This document shows positions 45,458-54,709 of a stretch of 64,000 nucleotides of DNA, piece after piece. A program made the translations under genes and the position numbers. The stretch comes from Burkholderiales bacterium RIFCSPHIGHO2_12_FULL_63_20 (GTDB taxonomy: Bacteria > Pseudomonadota > Gammaproteobacteria > Burkholderiales > Burkholderiaceae_C). The stretch covers positions 239,087 to 303,086 of the forward strand of contig MESA01000007.1 of NCBI GenBank assembly GCA_001770775.1, written 5' to 3'. Each line of letters begins with the position of its first letter. The stretch's first letter is position 1. The notes under the pieces are model-generated. The model worked only from the letters and a program-made list of their open reading frames with translations. It ran no database searches and had not been told where the DNA came from.

Positions 45458-47437
45458 TCACTGCCTGGACAAGGCATCGACCGGATCGAGCCGGGCCGCA
45501 TTGCGCGCCGGCAGGAAACCGAACACCACACCAATCAGCGAGGACACGCCAAAGGCGGCCACGATGGACGTCATCGAATACACCATGCGGAACGTGCCAC
45601 CAATCTGGTCAAACACCGCGCCGATGCCCAGCGCCAGGCCAATCCCCAAGATGCCACCCAGCAGGCACACCAGCACCGCCTCAATGAGGAACTGGCGCAG
45701 GATGTCGCTTTGACGCGCCCCGACCGCCATGCGCACCCCGATCTCCTGGGTGCGTTCGGTCACCGACACCAGCATGATGTTCATCACGCCGATACCGCCC
45801 ACGATCAACGAAATCACCGCGATCGACGAGATCAGCAAGGTCATGGTCTGCGTGGTGCTCTCGATGGTCTGACGGATGCTGTCACTGTTGCGCACGAAGA
45901 AGTCCTTCGTGCCATGGCGCTGGCTCAGCAGCTTGACGATGCCCTGCTCGGCCGCGGCCGACGGGGCCGTGTCGCTGATGCGCACCGTGATGCTGCGCAG
46001 ATGGCGCTGGCCCAGCATGCGACGCATCACCGTGGTGTACGGCACCCACACGTTCAGGTTGTCGCTGGCCATGAAGGCGCTTTCCTGCGGCGCCGTCACG
46101 CCCACCACGCGCACCGGCACACTGCCCAGAAAGATCACCTCGCCCACGGGGTTCTCACCCGCCGGGAACAAGGCCTTGGCCGTGGCTGGATCGATCACGG
46201 CCTCCTGGGTCTGGCGGCGCACGCCACTGGCATCGAAGGCCTGCCCGTTGGCCATGGTGTAGCCCTTGACGCGGAAGAACTGGTCGCCCACGCCGTTGAT
46301 GTTGGCGGCGGCCTCCACATTGCCACGTCGCAGCGTCACGCTGGTGTTCACGCTGGGGGTGACGCTGTCGACGTAGTTGAGGTTGGCCAGCGCGTCGGCA
46401 TCGGCCGGCACCAGGGTGCGGATGCGCCCGGCGGTGCGGTCGCCAAAGTTCTGCCCCGGGAAGACGTCGATGGTGTTGGTCCCCATGGCGCTGATGTCCT
46501 TGAGGATGCGTTGGCGTGAGCCTTCGCCCAAGGCCACCATCGAGACCACCGAGGCAATGCCGATGATGATGCCGAGCATGGTCAACAGGGTGCGCAGGCG
46601 GTGCCCTGCCATGGCGCGCAAGGCCATGGTGAAGGCCTCGGTGAGCCGGTCCCAATTGGCGCGCCAGGGGTGGGGCGTCGCCTGCGTGCGTTCGAGCTTG
46701 GCCGCCGCAGACGGGTCCGCACCTTCCTGACGTCGATCGGACACCACCTCGCCATCGGACACCTCGATGATGCGCTGCGCGTGGGCCGCCACCTTGGGGT
46801 CGTGGGTCACGATGATGACAGTGTGACCGTCGGCGTGCAGTTCGCGCAGGATGCGCATCACCTCGTCGCCACTGACCGTGTCCAGCGCCCCCGTGGGCTC
46901 GTCCGCCAAGATGACGTCGCCGCCATTCATCAAGGCCCGCGCAATGCTGACGCGCTGCTGCTGACCGCCTGACAACTGCCCCGGCTTGTGCTCGGTGCGA
47001 TCGGCCAGGCCCAGGCGCCCCAGCAAGGCTGCCGCGCGGGTGTGCCGATCGGTGGTGCTGTAGCCGGCGTAGATGGCCGGGATCTCGACGTTGCCCAGCG
47101 CGCTGAGGTCGCTCAGCAGGTGATAGCGCTGAAAGATGAAGCCAAAGTGCTCGCGGCGCAAGCGCGCCAGCTCATCCGGTGCCAGGTCGCCCGTGGCCTG
47201 ACCCGCCACCTTGTACACGCCCCGGCTGGGTCGGTCCAGGCACCCCAGGATGTTCATCAAGGTGGACTTACCCGAGCCCGAGGCGCCAATGATGGCCACC
47301 ATCTCGCCGGCTTCGATGCGCAGGTTCACGCCCTTGAGCACCGCCACCGTGCCTTCGCCAGACGGAAACTCCCGCCACAGGTCCTGGACTTCAAGCAAAG
47401 CGGGCTGGGCTGTGCCCGTGGACTGCGTGGTGTTCAT
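45458..47437 (-). CDS. macB: MacB-type ABC export ATPase/permease
   Basis: 659 residues from the ATG at 47437. The N-terminal ABC domain has Walker [10 protein letters not shown] at 51-59, [15 protein letters not shown] and [13 protein letters not shown] long linker is followed by the first membrane helix near 295-320 ([24 protein letters not shown]), a large periplasmic domain (about 325-535) and three more helices with [27 protein letters not shown]. This is the mechanotransmission-type MacB fold, which drives periplasmic substrates through MacA and an outer-membrane factor. It starts four bases after the macA stop. Substrates in other species include macrolides, lipopeptides and heme-related compounds; not determinable here. 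Confidence 0.94.
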   Translation of the reverse strand: MNTTQSTGTAQPALLEVQDLWREFPSGEGTVAVLKGVNLRIEAGEMVAIIGASGSGKSTLMNILGCLDRPSRGVYKVAGQATGDLAPDELARLRREHFGFIFQRYHLLSDLSALGNVEIPAIYAGYSTTDRHTRAAALLGRLGLADRTEHKPGQLSGGQQQRVSIARALMNGGDVILADEPTGALDTVSGDEVMRILRELHADGHTVIIVTHDPKVAAHAQRIIEVSDGEVVSDRRQEGADPSAAAKLERTQATPHPWRANWDRLTEAFTMALRAMAGHRLRTLLTMLGIIIGIASVVSMVALGEGSRQRILKDISAMGTNTIDVFPGQNFGDRTAGRIRTLVPADADALANLNYVDSVTPSVNTSVTLRRGNVEAAANINGVGDQFFRVKGYTMANGQAFDASGVRRQTQEAVIDPATAKALFPAGENPVGEVIFLGSVPVRVVGVTAPQESAFMASDNLNVWVPYTTVMRRMLGQRHLRSITVRISDTAPSAAAEQGIVKLLSQRHGTKDFFVRNSDSIRQTIESTTQTMTLLISSIAVISLIVGGIGVMNIMLVSVTERTQEIGVRMAVGARQSDILRQFLIEAVLVCLLGGILGIGLALGIGAVFDQIGGTFRMVYSMTSIVAAFGVSSLIGVVFGFLPARNAARLDPVDALSRQ

Positions 47438-47441
47438 GGCG

Positions 47442-48659
47442 TCAGAACATCCGCGGCATGCGAGCGGCGCCGGCGCCGCCTGCGCCATTGGCGCTGCCCT
47501 CACCCACCACCACCTTCTCGCCGGCCTTCAGCCCTGCAAGCACCTGGGCCTGCACGCGGTTGTTCAGGCCGATCTTGACGTTGCGCGTGTTCACCTGCTG
47601 GTCCTTGCCTTCGCCTTCGAGCACCCGCACCTCGTACGTCCCGGCCTTGCGATCGCGTTGCCCCAGCGCCGTCGCAGGGATCACCAGGGCCTGATCGGCC
47701 CGGTTGAGCACCACAAACACCTGCGTGGTCATGGCCACCCGCAGCTTGCCCTCGGGGTTGTCCACGTCAAACAGACCGTTGTAGTAGATGGCCGCAGTCG
47801 ACGAACTGGCCGTCGTGGTCTTGGTGTCGGTCTGCTCCGACTCGGGCACCGGCTCGATGGCCCTCAGCTTGGCCTCGTAGCGGCGCTGCGGCTCGCCCAG
47901 GATGGTGAAGTACACGGGCAGCCCTGGCTTGACCCGTACCACGTCGGCCTCGGAGATCTGGGCCTTGATCTGCACCTTGTCGAGCTTGGCCAGCTTGATG
48001 ATGGTGGGCGCCGACTGCAGGGCGTTGACGGTGCGCCCCTCTTCGGCCACGACCGCGATCACCACCCCGTCGATCGGCGCCATGATGCGGGTGTAGCCCA
48101 GGTTCACGCGTGCGGTGTCCACCGAAATTGTGGCCTGGCGAATCTGGGCGTCCACCGCCGCGATGTCGGCCCGCGAGGTGGCCAGTGTGGCCTCGGCGTC
48201 ATCCAGGTCGGCCTTGGAGCCCGCATCCAGCTTGAACAGGTCTTTCTTGCGCTGGTAGCTCAACTCAGCCTGGCGCAACTGGGCCACACGGGACTGCCGC
48301 TGTGCACTCAGCAGCGAGACCTGTGCCTCGGCATTGCGCAAGGTGTTGGCCTGGGTGGTGGAGTCGATCTCGGCCACCAGTTGGCCCTTGGTGACCTGAT
48401 CGCCCAGCGCCACGTGCAGGCGTTTGATCTGGCCAGACACCTGGGCCCCGACGCTGACCTCCTGCGAGGCCTCGATGGTGCCGCTGGCCAGCACCGTATC
48501 CTCAATGTCGTCGACCGTCACCTCGGCCGTGATGACCTGAGGCGCAGTTGGCGGCTTGAAGTACACCGATTTGATGCCCCAGCCCGCGGCGGCGACCAAG
48601 GCCACCCCCACCGCCAGGCGCCAGCCCGACAACCATTGATTGCGTTTTATTGTGCTCAT
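47442..48659 (-). CDS. macA: MacA-type periplasmic adaptor
   Basis: 405 residues from MSTIKRNQ at 48659, with AGGA upstream. A single N-terminal helix (about 12-30) is followed by the lipoyl half motif [25 protein letters not shown], a long coiled-coil hairpin (about 100-180), the second half motif and a C-terminal membrane-proximal domain ([20 protein letters not shown]). The chain ends in a Gly/Ala-rich tail. It bridges MacB and the outer-membrane lipoprotein encoded downstream. First gene of a three-gene operon; 69 bases separate it from the divergent SDR gene. Confidence 0.94.
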   Translation of the reverse strand: MSTIKRNQWLSGWRLAVGVALVAAAGWGIKSVYFKPPTAPQVITAEVTVDDIEDTVLASGTIEASQEVSVGAQVSGQIKRLHVALGDQVTKGQLVAEIDSTTQANTLRNAEAQVSLLSAQRQSRVAQLRQAELSYQRKKDLFKLDAGSKADLDDAEATLATSRADIAAVDAQIRQATISVDTARVNLGYTRIMAPIDGVVIAVVAEEGRTVNALQSAPTIIKLAKLDKVQIKAQISEADVVRVKPGLPVYFTILGEPQRRYEAKLRAIEPVPESEQTDTKTTTASSSTAAIYYNGLFDVDNPEGKLRVAMTTQVFVVLNRADQALVIPATALGQRDRKAGTYEVRVLEGEGKDQQVNTRNVKIGLNNRVQAQVLAGLKAGEKVVVGEGSANGAGGAGAARMPRMF

Positions 48660-48728
48660 GTTCACAGTGTCCTGTTGGACGGTATCCAAACGTCGCGCCG
48701 CCCGTAAAGGAAATGTAAAGTCAAAGCC

Positions 48729-49478
48729 ATGAATGCCTTCACCCTCATCACTGGCGCCAGCCAGGGCATTGGCGCAGCCACCGCCCGCTTGCTGGCTGCG
48801 CAAGGCCACGCCCTGCTCATCCACTACGCCCATCGGGCCGACTTGGCTCAGGCTGTGGCCGACGAATGTCTGCAACTGGGCTCGCCACGCGCCATCATCG
48901 CCCAGGCCGACCTGGCCACCGAGGCCGACATCCTCCGTTTGTTCGCCACAGCAGATGCCGCTCTGCCACCGTTGACGGGCCTGGTGAACAACGCTGGTAT
49001 CGTCGACCGCACGTCTCGCCTGGACGAGATGAGTGCCGAACGCATGGCACGCATGTTCTCCGTCAACGTGGTGGGGCCCATGCTGTGTGCCCGAGAAGCG
49101 GTCAAGCGCATGTCAAGCCGGCACGGCGGGCATGGGGGCGTGATCGTCAACGTGTCCAGCAGTGCGGTGCGCACTGGGTCACCCTCGCTGTATGTGGACT
49201 ACGCGGCCAGCAAGGGCGCCATCGATGTGTTCACGCATGGGTTGTCCAAGGAGGTGGCCGGTGAAGGCGTACGCGTGTGCGCGGTGCGTCCCGGCATCAC
49301 GGCCACCGGCATCCACGCCACCGGCGGTGAACCCGACCGGGCCGATCGCCTCGGGCCGAGCTTGCCCATGGGGCGGGCCGCACACCCGGAAGAGGTGGCC
49401 CAGGCCATCGCCTGGTTGCTCTCAGATGCGGCCAGCTACACGGCAGGCGCCATCCTGGATGTGACGGGAGGGCGTTGA
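48729..49478 (+). CDS. Short-chain dehydrogenase/reductase (SDR)
   Basis: 249 residues. It is a classical SDR with cofactor loop TGASQGIGAA near residues 8-17, NNAG at about 87-90, catalytic Ser in VNVSSSAVRTGSPSLYVDYAASKG and the Tyr-x-x-x-Lys pair replaced as Y-A-A-S-K within the same segment. The C terminus AGAILDVTGGR is usual. An Arg or Ala-His pair after the loop suggests NADP preference but this is uncertain. Substrate unknown; similarity to 3-oxoacyl-ACP reductase-like enzymes is only general. Its stop overlaps the cupredoxin gene start (TGATG). Confidence 0.88.
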   Translation: MNAFTLITGASQGIGAATARLLAAQGHALLIHYAHRADLAQAVADECLQLGSPRAIIAQADLATEADILRLFATADAALPPLTGLVNNAGIVDRTSRLDEMSAERMARMFSVNVVGPMLCAREAVKRMSSRHGGHGGVIVNVSSSAVRTGSPSLYVDYAASKGAIDVFTHGLSKEVAGEGVRVCAVRPGITATGIHATGGEPDRADRLGPSLPMGRAAHPEEVAQAIAWLLSDAASYTAGAILDVTGGR

Positions 49479-50110
49479 TGCACACGTCTCATCCGCCCAC
49501 CTGTCCACCCCGTTCCTGGCGGCCGCAGTTCCTTGGACTGCTGACGGCTCTGACCACTGCGCTGTGGGCGAACAGCACGGGTGCGACCCCTCACACCATT
49601 GTGGTCACCGATCAGACCGGCCAACCGGCGCATCCGGCCGTGGTGTCGGTGTTGGTCGATGGCACACCGGCCCGTGCTGCCAAAGGCGCACAGGGTCAGA
49701 TGGCACAGCGTGACAAGGCCTTTGTGCCGACCTTGCTGGTCGTGCAAACCGGCACCCCGGTGTCCTTCCCCAACTTCGATACGGTTCGGCACCACGTCTA
49801 TTCGTTTTCGCCCACCAAACCGTTCGAGCTGAAACTGTATGCCGGCACCCCTGTGGCCCCCGTGGTGTTTGACCGCGCTGGCACCGCCACCCTGGGCTGC
49901 AACATCCACGACCGCATGCTGGGCTACATCCACGTGGTCGACACCCCCTATTTCGGTCAGACCGACGCGCAAGGTCGGGTCACGCTGGACCTGCCCGAAG
50001 GCAGCCACCGCCTGCGGGTCTGGTCGCCTTCCATGGGTGAAAAACGTCCCGGTCTGGCGTTTCCGATCGACACCCGCACTCGCACCACGCGCGTGACGCT
50101 GTCACCTTGA
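49478..50110 (+). CDS. Cupredoxin-like exported protein (methylamine-utilisation-type annotation)
   Basis: 210 residues from the ATG at 49478. An N-terminal signal peptide spans about 1-37, ending near ANSTGA. The core shows a plastocyanin-like copper site: FPNFDTVRHHVYSFS gives the first His, and LGCNIHDRMLGYIHVVDTPYF gives the Cys-His-Met group, in the order seen in type 1 copper proteins. The C-terminal part VTLDLPEGSHRLRVWSP adds a carboxypeptidase-regulatory-like strand region. Such proteins are often labelled methylamine utilisation or plastocyanin-like and are found in periplasm. Electron partner unknown. It is coupled to the SDR gene by a one-base overlap. Confidence 0.82.
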   Translation: MHTSHPPTCPPRSWRPQFLGLLTALTTALWANSTGATPHTIVVTDQTGQPAHPAVVSVLVDGTPARAAKGAQGQMAQRDKAFVPTLLVVQTGTPVSFPNFDTVRHHVYSFSPTKPFELKLYAGTPVAPVVFDRAGTATLGCNIHDRMLGYIHVVDTPYFGQTDAQGRVTLDLPEGSHRLRVWSPSMGEKRPGLAFPIDTRTRTTRVTLSP

Positions 50111-50112
50111 GA

Positions 50113-50129
50113 AGGCATGGGGCATGCCT
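50113..50129. terminator. Hairpin after the cupredoxin-like gene
   Basis: AGGCATG at 50113-50119 and CATGCCT at 50123-50129 form a perfect 7-bp stem with a three-base loop, two bases after the stop at 50110. There is no T run, so termination is uncertain. The rest of the gap to 50238 shows nothing further. Confidence 0.3.
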
Positions 50130-50238
50130 CCCCTGTCATCAGGCTTTCACACCGCAGCGGCACACTCTGCTCTGTTCCGGATCGTCCAGTGGCGAGCCGG
50201 AGGGAGCAAAGGCTGTCCTGACATGCTGGTCACCACAG

Positions 50239-51303
50239 TCAAGACAAGTCCCACGCCCCCAACCTATCCAGTGTGCCCACACCCAACAGCCACAGTGTGA
50301 GTGCCACACGGGCTTGGGCGGCCGTCAGATGCGGCACCGCCGGCCATTCGTCGCCCTCTCGCTCCAAGACCCCGCCCCGCGCGACGCGACTGCTGCGCCA
50401 GACGGTGACGCCTTGCTGTGTCGCCTCACGCAGCGCCTGAGTCAGGCCTTCATGCAGCGTGCCGTGACCGGTACCTGCCACCACGATGCCCCGCAAGGGG
50501 CGCTCTGAGGTCTGAGCGTGGGCCAACATGGCCCTCACAAGCCAGCCATCGGCATCGGCATGGCTGCACACGATCTCCACCCTGGGCGGATTGACCTCCA
50601 GATACCCCCACCCGAAACGACCACAGGTGGGCCAGGCCGAGGGCCAGATCTCCACGGTCGGCTCATCCAGTTGGTCGACTTCGGCTCTGAGTCCGATGCC
50701 CGCCAGCCCTCGGACCAGTCCCCCGTCTGGCTCCGCGTCAACGCGCGCCAAGGTCACCAGCGGCGACGCACCACCCCCATCGAACGCATCAAGGGCATGA
50801 CTGTGAGCCTTGCGCACATCGTGGGCCGACCAGACACGCCCGTGCATCACGGCTACCACACCGCCCAGGCAACGACGCGCAGCCTCCTGGACCACATGCA
50901 CCGCATCCCGAAGGTTGCCGGGCCCATCTGCATGCGGTGACGTGGCCGGATACATGGCCGCGGTCAGGACAACTGGCTTGACGCCGTCGTGCAAAGCCTG
51001 CAGCAAGCAGGCGGTCTCTTCCAGCGTATCGGTGCCATGGGTGATCACGACCCCCGCCACATCGTCACGCTCCAGTTGAACGTGCAGGGCCCGCCCCAGT
51101 TGGCGCCAGACCGACCAGCTCATGTCCTTGCTGTCCACTTGCGCCACTTGCACGGCCTCGAGCGGCACGCCCTGCAAGGCTGGCACCGCCTCGATCAACT
51201 GAGCGACCGACAACTGCGCCGCCTGGTAAGCCCAGGCGCGCGACGGGTCGTGCGCTGTGCCCGCGATGGTCCCGCCCGTTCCCAGAATCACCACCTTCTG
51301 CAT
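50239..51303 (-). CDS. L-asparaginase family amidohydrolase
   Basis: 354 residues from the ATG at 51303. Both catalytic regions are present: GTGGTIAGT near residues 8-16 with the nucleophilic Thr, and VITHGTDTLEETA with Thr-Asp. The C terminus lacks a recognisable extra domain, and there is no signal peptide, so it is probably a cytoplasmic type I-like enzyme. It hydrolyses asparagine to aspartate and ammonia, perhaps also glutamine. Convergent with the cupredoxin gene, divergent from lexA with a 120-base gap. Confidence 0.88.
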   Translation of the reverse strand: MQKVVILGTGGTIAGTAHDPSRAWAYQAAQLSVAQLIEAVPALQGVPLEAVQVAQVDSKDMSWSVWRQLGRALHVQLERDDVAGVVITHGTDTLEETACLLQALHDGVKPVVLTAAMYPATSPHADGPGNLRDAVHVVQEAARRCLGGVVAVMHGRVWSAHDVRKAHSHALDAFDGGGASPLVTLARVDAEPDGGLVRGLAGIGLRAEVDQLDEPTVEIWPSAWPTCGRFGWGYLEVNPPRVEIVCSHADADGWLVRAMLAHAQTSERPLRGIVVAGTGHGTLHEGLTQALREATQQGVTVWRSSRVARGGVLEREGDEWPAVPHLTAAQARVALTLWLLGVGTLDRLGAWDLS

Positions 51304-51340
51304 CGTCGCCTCAAGTCCACACTCACAATCCGACAAAATA

Positions 51341-51356
51341 CTGGACAAACAAACAG
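51341..51356. promoter_or_regulatory. Second, weaker SOS box at the lexA promoter
   Basis: CTGGACAAACAAACAG follows the CTG-N10-CAG LexA pattern, centred 18 bases upstream of the stronger box. It overlaps TGGACA (51342-51347), a good -35 hexamer that stands 16 bases from TAGAAT (51364-51369). Confidence 0.5.
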
Positions 51357-51358
51357 CC

Positions 51359-51374
51359 CTGTATAGAATGACAG
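51359..51374. promoter_or_regulatory. SOS box (LexA operator) of lexA
   Basis: CTGTATAGAATGACAG matches CTGT-N8-ACAG, the proteobacterial LexA site, 50 bases before the lexA ATG. It covers the probable -10 TAGAAT at 51364-51369, so LexA binding would block RNA polymerase. Together with the upstream box this gives a double operator, as in E. coli lexA. Confidence 0.85.
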
Positions 51375-51423
51375 TCAACGTCGCCACCCGCCGGACACCT
51401 CACAGCTCAAGGCACGACAACCG

Positions 51424-52128
51424 ATGACGAACGATAAACCCAAACTCACGCCCCGCCAGCAGCAAATCTTCGAGCTGATCCAGCGGGCCATCGCCAAAAC
51501 CGGCGCACCCCCCACGCGCGCCGAGATCGCGGCCGAGCTGGGTTTTCGCTCGGCCAACGCGGCCGAAGAGCACCTGCAAGCCTTGGCTCGCAAGGGTGTC
51601 ATCGAACTGGTGGGGGGCACCTCGCGTGGCATCCGGCTGAAAGCCGGCACCCTGCGCACGGTGAACGAAACCCGCAAACGCGGCGACGCCGAGCATTCAG
51701 GCCTGCCCTTTAACCTGCCCCTGCCGGGTCTGGAGCAACTCGTGTTGCCCCTCATCGGACGCGTGGCGGCAGGCCACCCCATCCTGGCGCAAGAGCACAT
51801 TGAGCAAAGCTACAGCGTCGAGCCCAGCCTGTTTGCCAAACGTCCTGACTACCTGCTGCGTGTGCGCGGCATGAGCATGAAGGACGCCGGCATCCTCGAT
51901 GGCGACCTGTTGGCTGTGGCGCGTGCCCGCGAGGCTCGCAACGGGCAGATCGTGGTGGCCCGTCTGGGCGACGAAGTCACGGTCAAGCGCTTTCAACGCA
52001 CGCCTGAGGGCATCACCCTGTTGCCTGAGAACCCCGATTTCGAACCCATCCTGGTATCACCCGACCACCCCGAGTTCGAACTCGAGGGCTTGGCCGTGGG
52101 CCTGATCCGCAACCAGCTGCTGATCTAG
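51424..52128 (+). CDS. lexA: LexA repressor, SOS regulator and self-cleaving protease
   Basis: 234 residues, longer than the 202 of E. coli LexA because of an insert near 80-105 and extra linker. The DNA-binding winged helix spans about 4-70 ([49 protein letters not shown]). The cleavage site is Ala116-Gly117 in VAAGHP. The catalytic dyad is Ser151 (GMSMKDAGI) and Lys188 (VTVKRF). It represses SOS genes and cuts itself when RecA is activated by DNA damage. Two SOS boxes in its own promoter indicate autoregulation. Confidence 0.96.
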   Translation: MTNDKPKLTPRQQQIFELIQRAIAKTGAPPTRAEIAAELGFRSANAAEEHLQALARKGVIELVGGTSRGIRLKAGTLRTVNETRKRGDAEHSGLPFNLPLPGLEQLVLPLIGRVAAGHPILAQEHIEQSYSVEPSLFAKRPDYLLRVRGMSMKDAGILDGDLLAVARAREARNGQIVVARLGDEVTVKRFQRTPEGITLLPENPDFEPILVSPDHPEFELEGLAVGLIRNQLLI

Positions 52129-52251
52129 GCACGTTTTTCCCTCACCATGCGGGTGGCGGGCATTCGCATCACCAGGCCGGTGGTGCAATCCCGCGTGGTG
52201 ATCCTTTGCTGGAATCCTGCCGAACTTCAACGCTGTCTTTGGGAGTTCATC

Positions 52252-52587
52252 ATGATTCATCACCTGGCCCGTGCTTTCCATGCCCGCGAGATCCACCTCG
52301 CCGGCACCCCCTCTACCGACGGTACGCGTCCGGCCTCTGCGCCGGCGGCCCGGCCCGTCAAACCTCGCCCCATCACGCCTTGGAGTGCGCCGCAGCCCTC
52401 TGCCAGCAGCACGCTCCACGGCGTCATGGCCCAGGTCATTCCCTTGCGCATCGCCCCAGGCAGTCGCACTCGAGTGCGCATCAGCACCGACCCCAGTGAT
52501 GCCCGTCGCACCGTGATTGCCGGGCGCTTTGCCGAAGTCTGCGCCGCCCTCGATCGACTGGTGCGCGAGCAAGAAGCGGCGGCCTGA
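52252..52587 (+). CDS. Small protein downstream of lexA, function unknown
   Basis: 111 residues from the ATG at 52252, with GGGAG upstream. The N-terminal 25 residues are His-rich and helical, followed by a Pro/Ser/Ala-rich linker (about 26-65) and a basic C-terminal region ending RTVIAGRFAEVCAALDRLVREQE. No signal peptide or membrane helix. The position 123 bases after lexA, with no terminator visible in between, suggests possible cotranscription in the SOS response. It does not resemble SulA or ImuA as I know them. Not recognised. Confidence 0.6.
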   Translation: MIHHLARAFHAREIHLAGTPSTDGTRPASAPAARPVKPRPITPWSAPQPSASSTLHGVMAQVIPLRIAPGSRTRVRISTDPSDARRTVIAGRFAEVCAALDRLVREQEAAA

Positions 52588-52596
52588 GGCTAGCCC

Positions 52597-52631
52597 AAAA
52601 AAAATCCCGCCGGCATCGCTGCGCGGCGGGA
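52597..52631 (-). terminator. Intrinsic terminator of the phaCAB operon
   Basis: On the minus strand TCCCGCC and GGCGGGA (52631-52625 and 52611-52605) form a 7-bp GC-rich stem with a 13-base loop, directly followed by eight T (52604-52597). It lies about 67 bases after the phaB stop. This is the clearest intrinsic terminator in the window. On the plus strand there is no T run. Confidence 0.85.
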
Positions 52632-52697
52632 CGGTATTGGGTGTCAAGCCCTTGGTCCTGGTGAAGCAACCCAGCCTGGCAGGCCGGGCGGACTTCA

Positions 52698-53435
52698 TCA
52701 GCCCATGTGCAAGCCGCCGTTGACCGAGAAGTCGGCGCCGGTGGCAAAACCCGCTTCATCGCTGGCCACCCACGAGATCATCGAGGCGATCTCTTCAGGG
52801 GTGCCCAGACGCTTGACGGGAATCGTGGCGACGATCTTGTCGAGCACGTCCTGACGGATCGAGCGCACCATGTCGGTTCCGATGTAGCCAGGCGAAACGG
52901 TATTGACCGTCACGCCCTTGTTGGCCACTTCCTGAGCCAAAGCCATGGTGAAGCCATGCATACCCGCCTTAGCAGCCGAGTAGTTGGTCTGGCCGAACTG
53001 ACCCTTTTCGCCGTTGACCGAGCTGATGTTGACGATGCGGCCCCAACCACGGTCCACCATGTCGTCGATCACCTGCTTGGTGACGTTGAACATGCTGTTG
53101 AGGTTGGTGTCCATCACCGCATCCCAATCGGCCTTGGTCATCTTGCGGAACATGCCGTCACGGGTGATGCCGGCGTTGTTCACCAGGATGTCGATCGGGC
53201 CATGCTCGGCCTTGGTCTTCTTGAAGGCCTCGACGGTCGAGTCCCAGTCGGCCACGTTACCGACCGAGGCGTAGAACGTATAGCCCAGGGCCTTTTGCTC
53301 GTCCAGCCACTTGGTGGCATCACGACTGGGCCCGCAACCGGCGATCACTTTGTAGCCATCGCGGTGCAGGCGTTGGCAAATGGAGGTCCCGATGCCACCC
53401 ATGCCGCCAGTGACGTAAGCAATTTTCTGAGTCAT
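52698..53435 (-). CDS. phaB: Acetoacetyl-CoA reductase
   Basis: 245 residues, one shorter than C. necator PhaB and closely similar in sequence. The NADPH loop is TGGMGGIGTSI near 9-19. Other SDR elements are NNAG, Ser in NISSVNGEKGQFGQ and the Tyr-Lys pair in NYSAAKAGMHG. The C terminus ADFSVNGGLHMG is typical. It reduces acetoacetyl-CoA to (R)-3-hydroxybutyryl-CoA for polyhydroxybutyrate. Last gene of phaC-phaA-phaB, 41 bases after phaA, with an intrinsic terminator downstream. Confidence 0.97.
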   Translation of the reverse strand: MTQKIAYVTGGMGGIGTSICQRLHRDGYKVIAGCGPSRDATKWLDEQKALGYTFYASVGNVADWDSTVEAFKKTKAEHGPIDILVNNAGITRDGMFRKMTKADWDAVMDTNLNSMFNVTKQVIDDMVDRGWGRIVNISSVNGEKGQFGQTNYSAAKAGMHGFTMALAQEVANKGVTVNTVSPGYIGTDMVRSIRQDVLDKIVATIPVKRLGTPEEIASMISWVASDEAGFATGADFSVNGGLHMG

Positions 53436-53476
53436 TGAAGCTCCTCTCTATTTGTGTAGCTACTTGAGTCAGCGCT

Positions 53477-54655
53477 TCAGCGCTCAATGGTCAAAGCAAC
53501 GCCCATGCCACCACCGATGCACAGCGAGGCAATGCCCTTCTTGGCATCGCGACGCTCCATTTCGTGCAGCAGGGTCACCAGGATGCGGCAACCGGATGCA
53601 CCGATGGGGTGACCGATTGCGATGGCGCCACCGTTGACGTTCACCTTGCTGGTGTCCCAACCCATTTCCTTGTGCACGGCGCAGGCCTGAGCAGCAAAGG
53701 CTTCGTTGATTTCCAGCAGGTCGAGCTCGGAAGCCTGCCAACCGGCACGCTCCAGCGCACGGCGCGAGGCGGGCACCGGACCCATGCCCATGTAGGCCGG
53801 ATCCAGGCCAGCGCTGGCGTAGGACTTCAGGCGACCCAGCACCTTCAGGCCCAGTTGCTTCGCCTTCTCGGCCGTCATCAGCACCACGGCAGCGGCGCCG
53901 TCGTTGATGCCGGATGCGTTGCCAGCTGTCACGCTGCCAGCTTTGTCAAAAGCCGGGCGCAGACCTGCCAGGGCCTCGGCCGTGGACTTGCGGTTGAGGT
54001 ATTCGTCGGCGTCCACCACCAGCGGATCACCCTTCTTCTGAGGGATCACCACAGGGACGATTTCGTCCTTGAACTTGCCAGCGTCCTGGGCAGCAGCAGC
54101 CTTCTGCTGCGAGGCCAGGGCCAGGGCATCCTGCTCTTCACGGGTGATGCCGTACTGCTTGGCCACGTTCTCGGCGGTGATGCCCATGTGGTACTGGTTG
54201 TAGACGTCCCACAGACCGTCGTTGATCATGGTGTCGACCATCTGCCAGTTACCCATGCGCTGACCATCGCGCGAGTTGGGCAGCACGTGGGGCGACATGC
54301 TCATGCTTTCCTGCCCACCGGCGATCACGATTTCGGCATCGCCGTCACGGATGGCCTGAGCGCCCAGCATCACGGCCTTCAGACCGGAGCCGCACACCTT
54401 GTTGATCGTCATGGCGGGTACGCCGTGCGGCAGCCCGGCCTTGATCACAGCCTGGCGAGCCGGGTTCTGACCACAACCGGCCGTCAGCACCTGCCCCAGG
54501 ATGACTTCGCTGATCTGGTCGCCCGACAAGCCGGTACGGCGCAGCAGGTCCTTGATCACCACGGCGCCCAGTTCGCTGGCCGGGGTTTTGGCCAGTGCGC
54601 CCCCAAATTTGCCCACGGCGGTACGCGCGGCGGCAACGATGACGATGTCAGTCAA
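53477..54655 (-). CDS. phaA: Acetyl-CoA C-acetyltransferase (beta-ketothiolase)
   Basis: 392 residues. The three thiolase catalytic residues are present: Cys88 in [11 protein letters not shown], His near 348 in [10 protein letters not shown] and Cys near 378 in [12 protein letters not shown]. It condenses two acetyl-CoA to acetoacetyl-CoA, the first step of polyhydroxybutyrate synthesis. It lies 54 bases after phaC on the same strand, in the C. necator gene order. Length is standard for biosynthetic thiolases. Confidence 0.97.
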   Translation of the reverse strand: MTDIVIVAAARTAVGKFGGALAKTPASELGAVVIKDLLRRTGLSGDQISEVILGQVLTAGCGQNPARQAVIKAGLPHGVPAMTINKVCGSGLKAVMLGAQAIRDGDAEIVIAGGQESMSMSPHVLPNSRDGQRMGNWQMVDTMINDGLWDVYNQYHMGITAENVAKQYGITREEQDALALASQQKAAAAQDAGKFKDEIVPVVIPQKKGDPLVVDADEYLNRKSTAEALAGLRPAFDKAGSVTAGNASGINDGAAAVVLMTAEKAKQLGLKVLGRLKSYASAGLDPAYMGMGPVPASRRALERAGWQASELDLLEINEAFAAQACAVHKEMGWDTSKVNVNGGAIAIGHPIGASGCRILVTLLHEMERRDAKKGIASLCIGGGMGVALTIER

Positions 54656-54709
54656 GATCTTCTCCTTCAGTCAAGGTTCAAGTGAAGTGCCCATCGTGTG
54701 GGCACGTTG

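Noticed and set aside
52252..52587. Possible SulA because it follows lexA
   Set aside because: Length is similar but I see no resemblance to SulA sequence, so I left it unnamed.
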